Assembly (NCBI RefSeq): GCF_040869035.1
Contig: NZ_CP162100.1
Location: forward strand, 1,054,001-1,118,000
Direction: 5' to 3'
Length of the DNA: 64,000 nucleotides
Origin: Vibrio sp. NTOU-M3
Lineage (GTDB): Bacteria > Pseudomonadota > Gammaproteobacteria > Enterobacterales > Vibrionaceae
Shown: piece by piece, positions 18,729 through 28,077 of the stretch
How positions within the stretch are numbered: position 1 is the stretch's first letter
How the letters are laid out: each line of letters begins with the position of its first letter
Made by a program: the position numbers and the translations under genes
The notes under the pieces: generated by a model
Databases searched by the model: none
Seen by the model: only the letters and a program-made list of their open reading frames with translations
What the model was told of the DNA's origin: nothing

Positions 18729-20098
18729 TGAGTACATCTCCTCTAACAAAATGGGCGCAACAGCGCCCATCTTCATTAGCATTGCTCACAGAAAACCACC
18801 AGTATTGTTGGCAGGAGCTGAAGGAGCGGGTGGATGCCTATGCTGCGCAAATAACTCTGCGTGGACTAAAGCAAGGGGATGTGCTGACCTGCATTGGAAA
18901 AAATACGCCGGAAATGGTGATGGTTTATTTGGCGTGTCTTGAGCTTGGTGTGATTTGCGCGCTGACCATGCCACAACCCGATGAAGTGCTACAAAACAAG
19001 CTCGACACCCTCTATTCAAGACCGCCACATTTATGGTGGTCGGGGCACGCTTCTCTTCGTTACACATCAAACAGCATTGAACTTAGCAGCTCATCATTGG
19101 CTCATTCTTCATTCGATAGTTATCTGCCAGACAACCCTGCTTCGCTAGTATTTACCTCAGGATCTACGGGTAAACCGAAAGCGGTGCTTCATACTTCGGC
19201 ACAACATCTGGCGTCTGCTTCGGGGTTATTAGAAAGATTTCGATTTACTGAGCAGCACACTTGGTTGTTAAGCCTTCCTCTGTATCACGTTTCCGGGTTG
19301 GCGATTGTGTATCGCTGGTTATTTGCCGGAGCCTGCTTAAAGGTGGGTTGCGGGGAATTGCTCAAAGATATTCAGGGTGTAACTCATGCATCCTTGGTTG
19401 CTACTCAGTTAAAACGTTTGCTAGAAAGTGGTATCGACACCGAACTGAGCCATGTTTTACTCGGGGGGAGTCATGTTCCTCAAGAGCTTAGTTTAGCCGC
19501 GGCGGAACGTGGAATTGAAACTTGGCTTGGTTACGGTATGACTGAGGCTGCTTCAACGGTGACAGCAAAGCAAATCAATGATCATCACAGTGCAGGTTGC
19601 GTGTTGCCAAGGAGAGGAGTCAAGCTGAAGGAAAAACGCATTTTTATCAAAGGTGAGACGTTAGCAAAGGGCTACTATCACCAAGGTATGGTGACGCCAT
19701 TAACCTCTGATGAATGGTTCGATACTAAAGACCTAGGGGAATGGCGAAATAATGAGCTAGTGATCATTGGCCGAGCTGACAACCAATTTATTTCTGGTGG
19801 CGAGAATATCCACTGTGAGGAAATTGAAGCAGTATTGAATTCACATGAACAGGTTGCCCAAGCGATCGTGATTCCAGTTGCTGATATAGAGTTTGGTACT
19901 CGTCCTGTGGCGGTTGTGCAAACATCAATACCTATAGTGAAAGCAGAGTTCGATGCGTTTCTTTCTGACAAATTGGTGAAGTTTAAATGGCCGATGGCGT
20001 ACTATGTCATGCCAAAATCGTTATTGGAAACGGGAATAAAAGTATCTCGACAAGCGGTTAAAGATTGGTTGGAAAAAGAAGTGCAAAACAGTGACTAG
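18728..20098 (+). CDS. menE: o-succinylbenzoate-CoA ligase MenE
   Basis: A 456-residue ANL-superfamily acyl-CoA synthetase. The P-loop-like AMP motif is LVFTSGSTGKPKAVLHTS near residue 140, followed by the GYGMTEAAST motif and the hinge/C-terminal motifs WFDTKDLGEW and IIGRADNQFISGGENI. It activates o-succinylbenzoate with CoA, the step just before the naphthoate ring closure by MenB. Start ATG 18728 overlaps the menC stop (TAATG); an in-frame TTG at 18716 is the alternative. It is the last gene of the men operon and is followed by a terminator. Confidence 0.92.
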   Translation: MSTSPLTKWAQQRPSSLALLTENHQYCWQELKERVDAYAAQITLRGLKQGDVLTCIGKNTPEMVMVYLACLELGVICALTMPQPDEVLQNKLDTLYSRPPHLWWSGHASLRYTSNSIELSSSSLAHSSFDSYLPDNPASLVFTSGSTGKPKAVLHTSAQHLASASGLLERFRFTEQHTWLLSLPLYHVSGLAIVYRWLFAGACLKVGCGELLKDIQGVTHASLVATQLKRLLESGIDTELSHVLLGGSHVPQELSLAAAERGIETWLGYGMTEAASTVTAKQINDHHSAGCVLPRRGVKLKEKRIFIKGETLAKGYYHQGMVTPLTSDEWFDTKDLGEWRNNELVIIGRADNQFISGGENIHCEEIEAVLNSHEQVAQAIVIPVADIEFGTRPVAVVQTSIPIVKAEFDAFLSDKLVKFKWPMAYYVMPKSLLETGIKVSRQAVKDWLEKEVQNSD

Positions 20099-20121
20099 TT
20101 GTAGTTGCACTTCGGGGGGGA

Positions 20122-20152
20122 AGGGCGAAGGTGACTCGCCCTAATTTTTATT
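20122..20152 (+). terminator. Rho-independent terminator of the men operon
   Basis: AGGGCGA and TCGCCCT form a 7-bp stem around a short loop and are followed by AATTTTTATTT. It lies 24 bp after the menE stop and just before the end of the convergent PTS gene. Confidence 0.82.
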
Positions 20153-20158
20153 TAATGG

Positions 20159-21619
20159 TTACGCAAGAACGTTTTTCATTTGCTCAGCGACTTTATCTAC
20201 CTTACCTAAACCGACGATAACTTGAAGACCAGTTTTACCGACCGGTACAACCCCAGCAGCACCCAACTGTTTAAGTTTATTGCTATCAGCGAGTGATGAA
20301 TCTTTCACGCCAAGGCGAAGACGAGTAATACAGTTGTCCACCTCTGTGATGTTTTCCGCACCACCAATGGCTGCAATGTATTGTTTCGCAAGATCTTCAA
20401 GTTGCTCTGGTGACTCGTCTTTGTCTCCAGCCATGTCTTCACCACGACCTGGAGTTTTCAGGTTAAATTTGATGATAACGAAGCGGAATACAGCGTAGTA
20501 AACCACGAAGAATACGAGGCCCAGTGGAATTAGCATGTACCACTGTGTCGCCAACGGGTTTTGACTTGATAAAACGAAGTCAACAAGACCTGCTGAGAAG
20601 CCAAAGCCAGCAATCCATTGCATTGTTGCCGCAATGTACATTGAAATGCCCATAAGCACCGCGTGAACGAAGTACAATGCTGGCGCTAGGAACATAAAGC
20701 TGAATTCAAGTGGTTCAGTGATACCAGTGAAGAAAGACGCCATTGCACCTGCAAGCATAATAGAGAAGACATTGTCTTTATTCTTTTTGTCTGCACAGTG
20801 GTACATCGCCAGAGCCGCACCCGGTAGACCAAACATCATAATTGGGAAGAAACCAGCTTGATACATACCAGTTTTACCAATAACGGCAGTTCCATTAGTA
20901 ATCGACTGAGCACCACCTAAGAAGTTTGGAATGTCGTTAATACCAACCACATCAAACCAGAAAACAGGGTAGAGCGCATGGTGCATGCCAATAGTCAGAG
21001 TTAGTCGGTTGAAAAAGCCGAACAGGCCCGCACCAACAGCACCCATAGACTCAAGTTGAGTACCAAAGACGATAAGACCATCGTAGATGATTGGCCAGAT
21101 GTACAGCAAGATAAACGCCAAAACCATGCCAGCAATTGACGTTAGGATAGGCACCAAACGTTTACCACTGAAGAACGCCAATGCTTTTGGTAATTCAACG
21201 GAAGAATAACGGTTATAAATTTCTGCTGAGATAATACCAACGATAATACCGACAAACTGGTTGCTGATCTTATTGAACGCTGCTGGAACTTCGTCTGCGC
21301 TAACGCCAAGCAGCTGAGTTACTGAATCAGGGGATAGCAACGTGGTCAAAACCATAAAGCTAATAAAGCCAGCTAACGCTGCGGAACCATTCTTGTCTTT
21401 ACTTAAGCCAAATGCGACACCGACGGCAAATAGGATGGCCATGTTGTCGATAATGGCGCCACCAGATTTGATCAAGAAAGCAGCTAATACATTATCCGCT
21501 CCCCAACCTGTTGGATCGAGCCAATAACCGATCCCCATTAATATTGCCGCTGCAGGCAGTGTGGCCACAGGGACCATCAGCGCCTTGCCGACTTTTTGCA
21601 TATACCCAAGAATATTCAT
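20159..21619 (-). CDS. NagE-like PTS permease, EIIC-EIIB of the glucose/N-acetylglucosamine family
   Basis: A 486-residue phosphotransferase permease. The N-terminal EIIC membrane domain (residues about 1-375; opening GYMQKVGKALMVPVATLPA, sugar-site GITEPLEFSFMFLAP) is joined by a charged linker to a C-terminal EIIB domain with the phosphorylatable cysteine in VDNCITRLRLGV. There is no EIIA domain, so a soluble EIIA-Glc type partner is needed. The opening segment is closer to NagE than to PtsG, so GlcNAc is likely, but glucose cannot be excluded. A LysR gene is divergent from it. Confidence 0.82.
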   Translation of the reverse strand: MNILGYMQKVGKALMVPVATLPAAAILMGIGYWLDPTGWGADNVLAAFLIKSGGAIIDNMAILFAVGVAFGLSKDKNGSAALAGFISFMVLTTLLSPDSVTQLLGVSADEVPAAFNKISNQFVGIIVGIISAEIYNRYSSVELPKALAFFSGKRLVPILTSIAGMVLAFILLYIWPIIYDGLIVFGTQLESMGAVGAGLFGFFNRLTLTIGMHHALYPVFWFDVVGINDIPNFLGGAQSITNGTAVIGKTGMYQAGFFPIMMFGLPGAALAMYHCADKKNKDNVFSIMLAGAMASFFTGITEPLEFSFMFLAPALYFVHAVLMGISMYIAATMQWIAGFGFSAGLVDFVLSSQNPLATQWYMLIPLGLVFFVVYYAVFRFVIIKFNLKTPGRGEDMAGDKDESPEQLEDLAKQYIAAIGGAENITEVDNCITRLRLGVKDSSLADSNKLKQLGAAGVVPVGKTGLQVIVGLGKVDKVAEQMKNVLA

Positions 21620-21794
21620 GTTTACCCCTAATGAATTATTTGTTTATTCATTTATTTTTCTAATGAGTAATAATATTGGTTTTGATTTTTACCCATCGCT
21701 AAATTAATAACGGCGCATATTTGAAACATTTTTCGCGCTGTAAACAAACGAAAGAAAGAGTAATATGGATTAAAATTTTTAATGCGTTAATGTC

Positions 21795-22676
21795 ATGGCA
21801 AAACAACAATCACTTCTTAGAAATCTACACACATTCAATGTGGCATCACGAACACTCAGCTTTACGCTTGCAGCAAAAGAGCTTCACCTAACGCAAGGTG
21901 CAGTAAGCCATCGGATAAAAGTACTGGAATCAGAATTGGGTTTTAATTTGTTTGTTCGAGGCATTCGCAAATTAGAGTTGACCGAGGAAGGGAAACGATT
22001 TCAGGCCACCTTGTCTAGTTCATTAAATAAAATTTTTACTGAAATAAATGACATTAAATCGCTAGATGAGGGGGGGGAATTGAACATTGCGACCTCTCTC
22101 GGCTTTGCAAATGGTTGGTTGCTACCAAAGCTTGCAGACTTTAAAACACAATACCCCAAGTTCAATCTGAATATCTTTGCGCAGGAAAACAATCAAGACT
22201 TGGTCGAAAATAACATTGATGTTGCGATTTTTTATGCTTCGGAACATCATGCCAATATGCATCGTAAGCGCTTATTGAATGAAAAGTACATCCCAGTATG
22301 CAGCCCACAATATGCTGAAGAATTAGGTTTATATAAAAAAGGATTAGAGTCACTCCATGAGGTGAACTTTATTCATGCTTTAGGCTCGGAAGTGTGGCAA
22401 CAATGGGTTGAGCACATGAAACTAAAGGTGGACGTATTTAAGCATTCATACAGCGTAAGTTATCGTGAAATGGGGATCACATGTGCCCGCAATCATCTGG
22501 GTGTTGCAATGGGGCGATATCAATTTGTAAAGCCTCTTATTGAATCAGGCGAGTTAGTTTCCCCTTATCCTTATATGGATACGGAGCTAGGTTATGATGT
22601 GATGTACCCAGTGGGTGCGGACGGAAGACCTAAGGTGAAGGTATTTATTAACTGGTTAGAGGAACAACTTAGTTAA
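21795..22676 (+). CDS. LysR-family regulator, GcvA-like
   Basis: A 293-residue LysR protein. The HTH is in residues 8-65 (FTLAAKELHLTQGAVSHRIK), and the binding domain has the GcvA-type features LFVRGIRKLELTEEG and LGVAMGRYQFV. It is divergent from the NagE-like permease with 175 bp between, making that gene its first candidate target. No inducer can be inferred from the sequence. Confidence 0.86.
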   Translation: MAKQQSLLRNLHTFNVASRTLSFTLAAKELHLTQGAVSHRIKVLESELGFNLFVRGIRKLELTEEGKRFQATLSSSLNKIFTEINDIKSLDEGGELNIATSLGFANGWLLPKLADFKTQYPKFNLNIFAQENNQDLVENNIDVAIFYASEHHANMHRKRLLNEKYIPVCSPQYAEELGLYKKGLESLHEVNFIHALGSEVWQQWVEHMKLKVDVFKHSYSVSYREMGITCARNHLGVAMGRYQFVKPLIESGELVSPYPYMDTELGYDVMYPVGADGRPKVKVFINWLEEQLS

Positions 22677-22775
22677 TTTTGATATTTGATAGTACAAAAG
22701 CGAATTTTGTAACCTTATAACCCTGACTCATAATGATTTAGAAATTTAATGGAATCAGATATAAGAGTCAGGGAT

Positions 22776-22949
22776 ATGAAAGCAATGATTATCGTGGCGG
22801 TGCTCATTCAAATTGTGATTGCGATTCAGAGCGAAGGGCTTGCGCGCGCGCTTGCCGAACTGACGGCCTTTATATTGGTAGTGATGTTGGTGCTAGAAAA
22901 AAAGAAAACGACACAACCCCAATCTGAACGCGTGTTAAGCGAAGAGTAA
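22776..22949 (+). CDS. Small membrane protein, hypothetical
   Basis: A 57-residue protein with two hydrophobic stretches (residues about 3-15 and 25-38) and a charged, probably cytosolic tail ([16 protein letters not shown]). The start is taken at ATG 22776; an upstream ATG at 22749 would add nine charged residues before the first membrane segment and has no ribosome site. It ends head-on against the yeiH gene, overlapping it by 15 bp. No family is recognised. Confidence 0.55.
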   Translation: MKAMIIVAVLIQIVIAIQSEGLARALAELTAFILVVMLVLEKKKTTQPQSERVLSEE

Positions 22950-23858
22950 CCATGCTAATGAGCAACTCGAGATAAGTCCCCACATCGTTACGCCAAAAAT
23001 AAGCGGTTTGGTTCCTGCCGATTTGATTTTTTCTACTGAAATTCCACAACCAATCAAAAATAAACAAACAATCAACGCTTTTTTTGCGAAGCTAAATATC
23101 AATTGATAGGTTTGTTCAAATTGCGGTAATACGTCACTAATCGCGATGGCGATGCAATAAAAAAGAATAAAGTAAGGTACGGTGATTTTCTTTGAATCAT
23201 TACGGAAAATCATGGCACTCACCAGTGCGACGGGAATAATCCACAATGCGCGTGCCAGTTTGAGTGTCGTCGCTGTTGTTAAAGCTTCTTCCCCATATGC
23301 AGATGCCGCTCCAACCACAGAAGATGTGTCATGAATTGCGATAGCAGCCCAAGTCCCGAAGGTTTGCTGGTCGAGGGCTAAGGCATGACCAATTACAGGA
23401 AAGACAAAAAGGGCGATAGAGTTAAGGACAAATACGGTGGCTAAAGCTAAGCCAATTTGCTCGTCCTCAGCTTTGATTGCTGGGGCAATGGCTGCAATAG
23501 CACTTCCTCCACAAATCGCGGTACCCGATGAAATAAGGTAGCCCGTTTTTTTATCCAGCCCTAAGGCTTTTGTAAGTCCCCACCCGAAGAGAAGTGTTCC
23601 AATAATAGTTGCAACTACTAAGCCAATACCATCTGCAGTAACGGCTAGCGCTTGATCAAAGTGAATCCCAAAACCCAGCCCAACAATGGAGTAGGCTAAA
23701 AGTTTTTTAGTGATTGATGACAATGCGATTCCGCTTGGTATCAATCCGAGGCTGGCAAGAAAAAAACCAATGACCAATGCCATCGGTGAAGAAGCGTAGG
23801 GCGAAAGACAAAACCCGATGGCAAGGACAAACGGAATGGTTTGTTTTAATGATTTCAT
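22935..23858 (-). CDS. yeiH: YeiH/UPF0324-family membrane protein, putative sulfate exporter
   Basis: About 307 residues with roughly nine to ten membrane helices. Family markers are [36 protein letters not shown] and [19 protein letters not shown]. The family is annotated as putative sulfate exporter without direct proof of substrate. The start at 23858 begins just before the first hydrophobic helix; the open frame continues 17 codons upstream to 23909, which is the alternative. Confidence 0.82.
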   Translation of the reverse strand: MKSLKQTIPFVLAIGFCLSPYASSPMALVIGFFLASLGLIPSGIALSSITKKLLAYSIVGLGFGIHFDQALAVTADGIGLVVATIIGTLLFGWGLTKALGLDKKTGYLISSGTAICGGSAIAAIAPAIKAEDEQIGLALATVFVLNSIALFVFPVIGHALALDQQTFGTWAAIAIHDTSSVVGAASAYGEEALTTATTLKLARALWIIPVALVSAMIFRNDSKKITVPYFILFYCIAIAISDVLPQFEQTYQLIFSFAKKALIVCLFLIGCGISVEKIKSAGTKPLIFGVTMWGLISSCSLAWLLFA

Positions 23859-23955
23859 TAACTTATTACTAAAACTAAAAGAGACGGGATTGTACAAAGA
23901 GCCATACAATCAGTAAGTATCAATGTTTTGAACAAATGTTCAGGATCGCTGAACG

Positions 23956-25830
23956 TTATCGCCATTCACCTCGTAGGGTGAGGACTTTATCGTGCATGAC
24001 TTGCGTGGTAGCCAACTCAGGTTGAACTGGTTCCCCTGCTTCAATTTCTAGCTTAGACCAGAAGCGAGTGGGAAGCCCTTTACAAGCACTGCCTTTATAG
24101 CGGCTGAAATAACTGCCCCACAGTCCTTTTAACGCCATTGGAATGACCGGAACGGGGCTGCGACGCAATATGATGTCCATTCCTCGCATAAAGTCATTCA
24201 TCTCGCCATCAGCAGTGAGACGTCCTTCAGGGAAAATACACACAATGTGCCCTTCTTGAAGCGCTTGTTCTACGTCAGTAAAGGCTTTTCTTATGGAGCC
24301 TTTGCGCGTCGCTGATATCGGGATAACCCCCGCTCGCTTAAGAAAGCGCCTTAAAGGAGGGAGGTTGGCATAATCTTCTTCCATCACAAAGCGGATCAGT
24401 CGAGGACACACGGCACTTAATAATAATGCATCCATGTAACTTACATGGTTGCAAACGACAAGAGCGCCCCCCTTCTCGGGTAAGTGGTGTAGATTTTTGT
24501 GGTTCACGCGGTACATGGTATGGGTAAGAATCCAAACCAAGAAACGAACCACAAAGACAGGAACTTGCAAGAAGAGATAACTAGCGACAAGAAAGTTTAA
24601 AATTGTCAGCGTGGTAAATAACTGAGGAATAGACAGTTCAAGGAGACTTAAACAGACGATACCTAAAACCGCACTACCAACCATGAACAGAGAGTTATAA
24701 ATATTGAGTGCGGCGATAACTTGTGCACGTTCCGTGACTTTTGCCCGTTGTTGCATCAGTGCATATAAGGGAACGATGAATACGCCTCCTGATGCGCCAA
24801 GCAATAATAGGTATGCAAATAGTGGCCATAAATCTTGGTAACTGACAAAATCAGAGAAATTCTGAAAGGTCGGGAGTTGCTCAGGAATGCTGGTGGCCAT
24901 TAAAAAACCGAATACCGTGATGCCAAAGCTGCCAATCGGCACGATGCCGATTTCGATACGATGATTCGACAGTTTGTCGCATGCCAATGAGCCCGCGGCA
25001 ATGCCAATAGAAAAGAGTGCGAGTAAAAACGACACCGCACTCTCATTTCCATTGAGATAAAGTTTGGTGAAGTTTGGAAACTGAGTTAAGTATGCCGCTC
25101 CCAAGAACCAAAACCAGCTGATGGCCATGATTGACTGGAAGACCACTCGATCAGATTTGGCAATCGAGATGGTTTTTCTGGTGTGTTGAATCGGTTGCCA
25201 GCGGAATTTTAATTCAGGTGCACAGGCTGGTGCTAATGGAATTGAACGGCTGGATAGGTAGCCAAGCAACGCAAATAAAATTACGCATCCAGCGGCTATG
25301 TATTTTGCGTTATCAGCGGAGGCAATGATTCCTGCACCAATAGTACCGAGTAAAATGGCGAGAAAAGTACCGGTTTCGACTAGAGCATTACCGGGAACCA
25401 GTTCTTTTGGGTTGAGCTGCTGGGGTAGCAGTGCGTATTTCACTGGGCCAAAAAAAGCAGATTGCGTCCCCATCAAAAAAAGTAGCAGCAATAAAATAGC
25501 GTAACTTTCGGTGATGAAACCAATGGCACCAAGGCACATAATGCCAATTTCAGCCAGTTTGACTTTGCGAATAAACCAAGACTTTTCGTACTTATCGGCT
25601 AAAACACCCGCTGAGGCTGAAAATAAGAAAAAGGGCAGTATAAATAAGCCAGCAGCAAGATTGATAAATAAATGGCTTGAGACGGGCAGTGCATTTGCTC
25701 CCGCAAAGGCAACAAATAACAGCAGAACATTCTTAAAAATGTTGTCGTTAAATGCGCCAAAAAACTGCGTAATAAAATAGGGTAAGAAGCGCTTTTGCGC
25801 TAACAGAGAGGCTTGATTGTGGTGTGGCAT
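23956..25830 (-). CDS. LplT-like MFS transporter fused to a PlsC-type acyltransferase
   Basis: A 624-residue two-domain protein. Residues about 10-410 form an MFS transporter resembling the lysophospholipid flippase LplT (start FLPYFITQFFGAFNDNIFKN). Residues about 430-624 are a PlsC-type 1-acylglycerol-3-phosphate acyltransferase with NHVSYMD (HX4D motif) and FPEGRLTADGEM. The fusion suggests a single protein that flips a lysolipid across the inner membrane and reacylates it, like LplT plus Aas in enterobacteria but lacking the Aas AMP-ligase domain. A TetR gene lies upstream on the same strand with a 15-bp gap. Confidence 0.87.
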   Translation of the reverse strand: MPHHNQASLLAQKRFLPYFITQFFGAFNDNIFKNVLLLFVAFAGANALPVSSHLFINLAAGLFILPFFLFSASAGVLADKYEKSWFIRKVKLAEIGIMCLGAIGFITESYAILLLLLFLMGTQSAFFGPVKYALLPQQLNPKELVPGNALVETGTFLAILLGTIGAGIIASADNAKYIAAGCVILFALLGYLSSRSIPLAPACAPELKFRWQPIQHTRKTISIAKSDRVVFQSIMAISWFWFLGAAYLTQFPNFTKLYLNGNESAVSFLLALFSIGIAAGSLACDKLSNHRIEIGIVPIGSFGITVFGFLMATSIPEQLPTFQNFSDFVSYQDLWPLFAYLLLLGASGGVFIVPLYALMQQRAKVTERAQVIAALNIYNSLFMVGSAVLGIVCLSLLELSIPQLFTTLTILNFLVASYLFLQVPVFVVRFLVWILTHTMYRVNHKNLHHLPEKGGALVVCNHVSYMDALLLSAVCPRLIRFVMEEDYANLPPLRRFLKRAGVIPISATRKGSIRKAFTDVEQALQEGHIVCIFPEGRLTADGEMNDFMRGMDIILRRSPVPVIPMALKGLWGSYFSRYKGSACKGLPTRFWSKLEIEAGEPVQPELATTQVMHDKVLTLRGEWR

Positions 25831-25845
25831 TGCATTTCCTTATGC

Positions 25846-26436
25846 TTACCAATTAGCCAAGTAATTCGAGAGCAGATTTTCGATTAACTCTTTTCCATCA
25901 ATTGGTTCGGCGGCAAAGAACTTATCATCAACACTCAATAGTGTAATACCGTGAACGCCAGACCATAAAACGCGGCTTGCTTGAAGCACTTCTGAATCGG
26001 TACGCTGAGGAGCGAGTACTTTCAATAGCCCTTCCAGCATTGCCGTCATATGATCAATACGTTCCGCTTGCCATTCAGGCAATGCCTCACCATTCATATT
26101 GTGTTCAAAGATCAGCTGCCAGCGATGTGGGTGCTTCTGGGCAAAATCATGGTAGCAATATGCCAGTTCATAAAGTGCAGATTGCGGATCTTGGCAACCA
26201 GCAACCACTTTACGTGCGTCTTGTGATAATTCGTCTAATGTTTGCGCGACGGCATGGAGCAACAGAAGATTATAGTTCCCAAATACATTCACTAAAGTAC
26301 TAGGTACATAGCCAATCATATTTGCGATTTTTCTCAAGCTCAGCTCATGATAAGAGTGTTCGTTGAGAAATTCTTTGACAGTGTCTAGTGTAAGGGCAAT
26401 AAGCTCCTCACGAGTATGATCGTTTCTACGCGCCAT
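25846..26436 (-). CDS. TetR-family transcriptional regulator
   Basis: A 196-residue TetR protein. The N-terminal HTH is at residues 10-55 (LSLRKIANMIGYVPSTLVNVFGN), followed by the helical ligand domain containing HPHRWQLIFEHNM. The start is ATG 26436; the eight extra codons up to 26460 overlap a likely operator. It precedes the LplT-PlsC gene by 15 bp in the same direction, so it probably represses itself and that gene in response to a lipid-like ligand, an inference from context. Confidence 0.85.
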   Translation of the reverse strand: MARRNDHTREELIALTLDTVKEFLNEHSYHELSLRKIANMIGYVPSTLVNVFGNYNLLLLHAVAQTLDELSQDARKVVAGCQDPQSALYELAYCYHDFAQKHPHRWQLIFEHNMNGEALPEWQAERIDHMTAMLEGLLKVLAPQRTDSEVLQASRVLWSGVHGITLLSVDDKFFAAEPIDGKELIENLLSNYLANW

Positions 26437-26453
26437 GGTTAAATTATTAATAA

Positions 26454-26466
26454 TGAACAACGTTCA
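26454..26466. promoter_or_regulatory. Candidate operator of the TetR regulator
   Basis: TGAACAACGTTCA is an inverted repeat (5-bp arms, 3-bp centre) located 18 bp upstream of the TetR start, a position that fits autoregulation. Binding is inferred from position and symmetry only. Confidence 0.5.
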
Positions 26467-26622
26467 ATATTTTAATGACCGATCAAGAGAAGCGTCAACT
26501 TGAATAGTGTAATCTTTGCAATATTCTGATACATGTATTGGCTTTTCGCATATTTCATTATCAAGCGTGTGGGGCTATGATTACCCTGCCTCTAAAAGTA
26601 AACCTAAACCCTAAGGAAAAAT

Positions 26623-27492
26623 ATGAAACGGCTTTTTTCCCTTGTTGCCTTGCTGATGGTTTCAGTTGCCATAACTCCAATCGCTGAAGCGAAGAAGTTT
26701 GGTGGTGGTAAATCATTTGGTAAGAGCTATAAAACCGCTCCTGCCCCTAAGCAGCAACAACAAAACACAAATAACATCGGAAAAGATCAAACAACGAAGA
26801 CCCAAAGCTCAACGAAAAAAGGGTTGATGGGAGGCTTGCTAGGCGGATTGCTTGCTGGCGGTCTATTGGCTGCATTCTTCGGTGGTGCGTTTGAAGGAAT
26901 CCAGTTTATGGATATCCTGATCATTGGCTTGATTGCTTTCGTCATCTTTAAATTGATGAGAGGAATGCTAGGTGCTAAGCAAGGTAGTATGAATCAGCAT
27001 CGTCAGCAGCCTGCATTTGGTGGTCAATCACCAAAATTTGAACAACCAAATGTGCATAATTTCGAACAGAATGCTGGTGCTTCAAACGGTGGTTTTGGTG
27101 GTACGACGGATGTTCCACATAACTACCCACCAGGTTTTGACAAAGCAGCTTTCGTTGAAGGTGCTCGTGAGCATTACCGCATTCTTCAAGGTGCGTGGAA
27201 CCACAATCAGTTAGAAAAAATTGAAGAATACGTTTCGCCGAGCTTATTAGAAGATCTTAAGGCAGAGCGTGCAAAACTTGATGGTGAACAGCATACTGAC
27301 GTCATGTATGTTGATGCGGACATTGTTCGTGCTGATTACGATGCAAACAAAGCTCAACTGAGTTTGCAGTTTAGTGGCCGCTATCGTGATGCGGTTGAAG
27401 GTATCGAAGAGAATATTGAAGATATTTGGCACCTAGAGCGTGATCTCACAACTCCAAATGCACCTTGGTTGATTGTTGGTATTCAAGGCTAA
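26623..27492 (+). CDS. Tim44-like domain membrane protein
   Basis: A 289-residue protein with a signal peptide (cut after the first ~22 residues, ...AEA/KKFGGGK), a G/K/Q-rich low-complexity linker, two hydrophobic segments (GLLGGLLAGGLLAAFFGG and DILIIGLIAFVIF) and a C-terminal Tim44-like domain (residues about 165-289, NYPPGFDKAAFVEGAREHYR). Bacterial members are of unknown function. It stands alone, with a strong terminator after it. Confidence 0.85.
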   Translation: MKRLFSLVALLMVSVAITPIAEAKKFGGGKSFGKSYKTAPAPKQQQQNTNNIGKDQTTKTQSSTKKGLMGGLLGGLLAGGLLAAFFGGAFEGIQFMDILIIGLIAFVIFKLMRGMLGAKQGSMNQHRQQPAFGGQSPKFEQPNVHNFEQNAGASNGGFGGTTDVPHNYPPGFDKAAFVEGAREHYRILQGAWNHNQLEKIEEYVSPSLLEDLKAERAKLDGEQHTDVMYVDADIVRADYDANKAQLSLQFSGRYRDAVEGIEENIEDIWHLERDLTTPNAPWLIVGIQG

Positions 27493-27513
27493 ATTTAACA
27501 GATAGTTCGTAAT

Positions 27514-27545
27514 AAAACGCCCGGAGATATCCGGGCGTTTTTTTA
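27514..27545 (+). terminator. Rho-independent terminator after the Tim44-like gene
   Basis: AAAACGCCCGG and CCGGGCGTTTT form an 11-bp stem around AGATAT and are followed by a T run. Confidence 0.92.
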
Positions 27546-27606
27546 TTGAGTATTTTTACGGCTTAGTCATACTGAATAAGTACACAAAACAAATAAGGAA
27601 AGTAAA

Positions 27607-27924
27607 GTGGCTGAATTTAAGTATAAAAACTTGTCTCAACAACAACAGGACTCTCTAGATGCTGCCGTGTTTCGCCGTTTGCTAAAACATCTTGATGACA
27701 ATAAGGATGTCCAGAATATTGATTTGATGATCCTAGCTGGTTTCTGTCGTAACTGTTTCAGTAAGTGGTATAAGGCAGAGGCTGAATCGCAAAACTTATC
27801 ACTTGATATTGATGATGCGCGAGAACGAGTTTATGGCATGACTTATGATGAGTGGAAACAAAACCATCAACCAGCAGCCACACCAGAGCAGCTTGCTGCA
27901 TTCGAAGCCCGCCAGAAGAAATAG
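27607..27924 (+). CDS. DUF1244-family protein
   Basis: A 105-residue soluble protein with GTG start at 27607, preceded by AAGGAAAG. The central block LMILAGFCRNCFSKWYKAEAE and the following DDARERVYGMTYDEWK segment match the DUF1244 family. The function is unknown. It sits between the Tim44-like gene and an acyltransferase with no overlap, so it is likely transcribed alone. Confidence 0.82.
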   Translation: MAEFKYKNLSQQQQDSLDAAVFRRLLKHLDDNKDVQNIDLMILAGFCRNCFSKWYKAEAESQNLSLDIDDARERVYGMTYDEWKQNHQPAATPEQLAAFEARQKK

Positions 27925-28077
27925 CTAGCGTTCTGGCTTCTAAGGAAAGCTTATGTTCGTCTTACATGCAAGATGTATGTTAAATAGTGAGAGAATAAGT
28001 GGACCATCTCTATTGAATCTACTTTAATGCAGCGCTGTTTCATTTCAGTGGGTTCATTAGTGAGGAGCTAATTAAGA

